From Sphingobacteriia bacterium 24-36-13 (GTDB lineage Bacteria; Bacteroidota; Bacteroidia; Chitinophagales; Chitinophagaceae): a stretch of DNA of 64,000 bases. The DNA is taken from contig NCHN01000002.1 of assembly GCA_002281875.1 (NCBI GenBank), positions 110,936-174,935 of the forward strand. The letters run 5' to 3'. Of this stretch, positions 62,836-64,000 are shown piece after piece (position 1 is the first letter of the stretch; every line of letters starts with the position of its first letter). The notes beneath the pieces were generated by a model. It searched no databases and was not told the DNA's origin. It saw only the letters and a program-made list of their open reading frames with translations. Made by a program: the position numbers and the translations under genes.

Positions 62836-64000
62836 TTATTTAGTTATTTCTCCCTTTTGCATCATTCGATATATGGTTGATTTTCCGATGTCTAATTTTT
62901 TTGAAACCATGATAACGTCTTGATTATATTTATTTAAAAAGAATTGAATAATTTGCCTTTCATATTCCTTGAGGCTGGTTTCTTTATTAAGTAAATTACC
63001 AAGCTGATCATTATTGTCTATGTTTATATCGCAAGCTCCAATGATGTCTTTTTCAGCCATTACAATTGCTAATTCTATAATTGACTTCAGTTCTCTAATA
63101 TTACCGGGGAAATCATATTGTTTAAGTTTTACAATTGCTTCTTCACTTAATGTTTTTAATGGCAATCGATTGTCGTTGCAGAAACTTTGTATAAAGTGTT
63201 TAGCTAAAATAAGATAATCGTTGCCCCTTTCTCTTAGTGGGGGTAATTCAATGGTTAGACCTAAAAGTCTATAATATAAGTCTTCTCTAAATGTTTTGTT
63301 TTGAACTTCTTTCAAGAGATTTTTATGAGTAGCAACAATAATTCTAACATCTAATGAAATAGTTGAATTGCCTCCAATTCTAGTTATCTCTCTTTCTTGC
63401 AAAACTCTTAGAATCTTTGCTTGTAGGTGTAAATCCATTTCTGCTATTTCATCTAAGAATATGGTTCCTTTATTTGCTTCTTCAAATTTACCTATGCGCT
63501 TTCCATTAGCACCAGTAAATGCCCCCTTCTCATGTCCAAATAATTCGCTTTCTAATAAATCTGGTGGAATAGCAGCAACGTTTAATGCAACAAATGGATA
63601 TTTATGTTTGTTTGAGTTATAATGAATTGCCTTGGCTACCATTTCTTTACCAGTTCCTGTTTCGCCAGTTATTGAAACTGTGATATTTGTTTTTGCGGCT
63701 TTTTCGATCAGTTTAAAAACAGAATTAATTGCCTCACTTTGTCCAATAATTACTTTGGAAAAATCAAAATTCTTTTTAAGTGCATCTTTTAATGTTTCTA
63801 CTTCTTTTTTGAGTCCTTTAATTTCTTGTAAATGAAGTAATACATTCCAAAGTCTATCTTTAGTGTCCTCATCTTTTACTAAATAATCAAAAGCACCTGA
63901 TTTCAATAATTCTACCGCAGTATTGATTTGATCTTGACCTGATATAATAATTACTTCAATATCCGGATTAAATTCTTTTATCTTTTTTAATACCTTACTA
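62836..64000 (-). CDS. Sigma-54-dependent response regulator (5' end outside window)
   Basis: The frame is open through the window edge; the TTG at 63906 is only an apparent start, as the upstream residues IEVIIISGQDQINTAVELL continue a receiver domain. Visible parts are the receiver end (GAFDYLVKDED), the AAA+ domain (Walker A GETGTGKEMVA, intact GAFTGA, Walker B TIFLDEIAEM) and a C-terminal Fis-type helix-turn-helix (VSKKLDIGKSTIYRMMQ). It therefore activates sigma-54 promoters. The hybrid kinase gene follows after 2 nt, making a cognate pair. The DNA targets are not known. Confidence 0.93.
   Translation of the reverse strand, partial: SKVLKKIKEFNPDIEVIIISGQDQINTAVELLKSGAFDYLVKDEDTKDRLWNVLLHLQEIKGLKKEVETLKDALKKNFDFSKVIIGQSEAINSVFKLIEKAAKTNITVSITGETGTGKEMVAKAIHYNSNKHKYPFVALNVAAIPPDLLESELFGHEKGAFTGANGKRIGKFEEANKGTIFLDEIAEMDLHLQAKILRVLQEREITRIGGNSTISLDVRIIVATHKNLLKEVQNKTFREDLYYRLLGLTIELPPLRERGNDYLILAKHFIQSFCNDNRLPLKTLSEEAIVKLKQYDFPGNIRELKSIIELAIVMAEKDIIGACDINIDNNDQLGNLLNKETSLKEYERQIIQFFLNKYNQDVIMVSKKLDIGKSTIYRMMQKGEITK

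Noticed and set aside
63906-63906. TTG as the true start of the last response regulator
   Set aside because: The upstream frame stays open to the window edge and reads as receiver-domain sequence (VIIISGQDQINTA), so the gene is cut by the window.
1-64000. tRNA, rRNA, insertion sequences, prophage, defence islands
   Set aside because: None was seen; genes are ordinary chromosomal functions without transposase or integrase frames or terminal repeats.

Overview
The window looks like a chromosomal segment of a Bacteroidota bacterium, most likely family Chitinophagaceae (a Sediminibacterium-like relative is a guess from gene content, not a search result). The reasons are: AT-rich DNA; almost no Shine-Dalgarno sequences but repeated TTG-N(18-21)-TAnnTTTG promoters, the Bacteroidota housekeeping signature; TonB receptors with carboxypeptidase-like N-domains; a DUF5686 protein; a PorW/SprE-like type IX secretion TPR protein; an OmpA protein with thrombospondin-3 repeats; and BshC. 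No rRNA, tRNA, insertion sequence, phage or CRISPR was seen. Coding density is very high, and only one stretch above 300 bases (38202-38566) lacks a conventional gene.

Layout. 1-6.1 kb: tail of a ferredoxin, ddl, a PASTA protein, rhodanese, DUF5686 protein, trhO. 6.1-13.3 kb: purC, two TonB-dependent receptors flanking pdhB. 13.4-20.8 kb: an NtrC-like regulator without HTH, signal peptidase I, cytidine deaminase, a fatty acid hydroxylase family protein, a DadA-like oxidoreductase, bshC. 20.8-28.9 kb: class A PBP, PorW/SprE-like TPR protein, two small membrane proteins, a SprT-like protease, sucC. 29-36.2 kb: YceI, DinB, S8 protease, RluA-type synthase, lipB, a PLP enzyme, a nucleotidyltransferase. 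36.2-38.3 kb: ECF sigma factor, a membrane protein combining an anti-sigma-like N-terminus with a trypsin-like protease, and a tiny repeat-rich lipoprotein. 38.4-48.0 kb: aromatic amino acid supercluster. 48.2-50.1 kb: RlpA-like and OmpA-like envelope proteins. 50.2-55.4 kb: a six-gene leftward operon (lipoprotein, UbiA-like, M42 peptidase, GATase, ATP-grasp-like, MiaE-like). 55.5-64 kb: LuxE-like protein, glycosyltransferases, a PAS-REC protein, and a hybrid kinase with a sigma-54 activator.

The most striking item lies in front of pheA at 38405-38554. It consists of a TAnnTTTG promoter, a 28-codon ORF containing the run WFYSFYYFFF, and RNA segments that can fold into mutually exclusive protector (1:2), antiterminator (2:3) and intrinsic terminator (3:4) hairpins. 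That is the full architecture of ribosome-mediated transcription attenuation, as in the enterobacterial pheL/trpL leaders, here on a nearly leaderless Bacteroidota transcript. It should let charged tRNA-Phe/tRNA-Tyr levels set expression of pheA, an aminotransferase gene and tyrA, and possibly the downstream aroG/F-CM, aroB, aroA and aroC. A DEAD-box helicase gene with its own promoter sits in the middle of the cluster.

Several long-ORF starts were moved downstream because a terminator or promoter box occupies the apparent N-terminus (DUF5686 protein, TrhO, PdhB, second TonB receptor). Others were moved because the signal peptide or family start lies further in.
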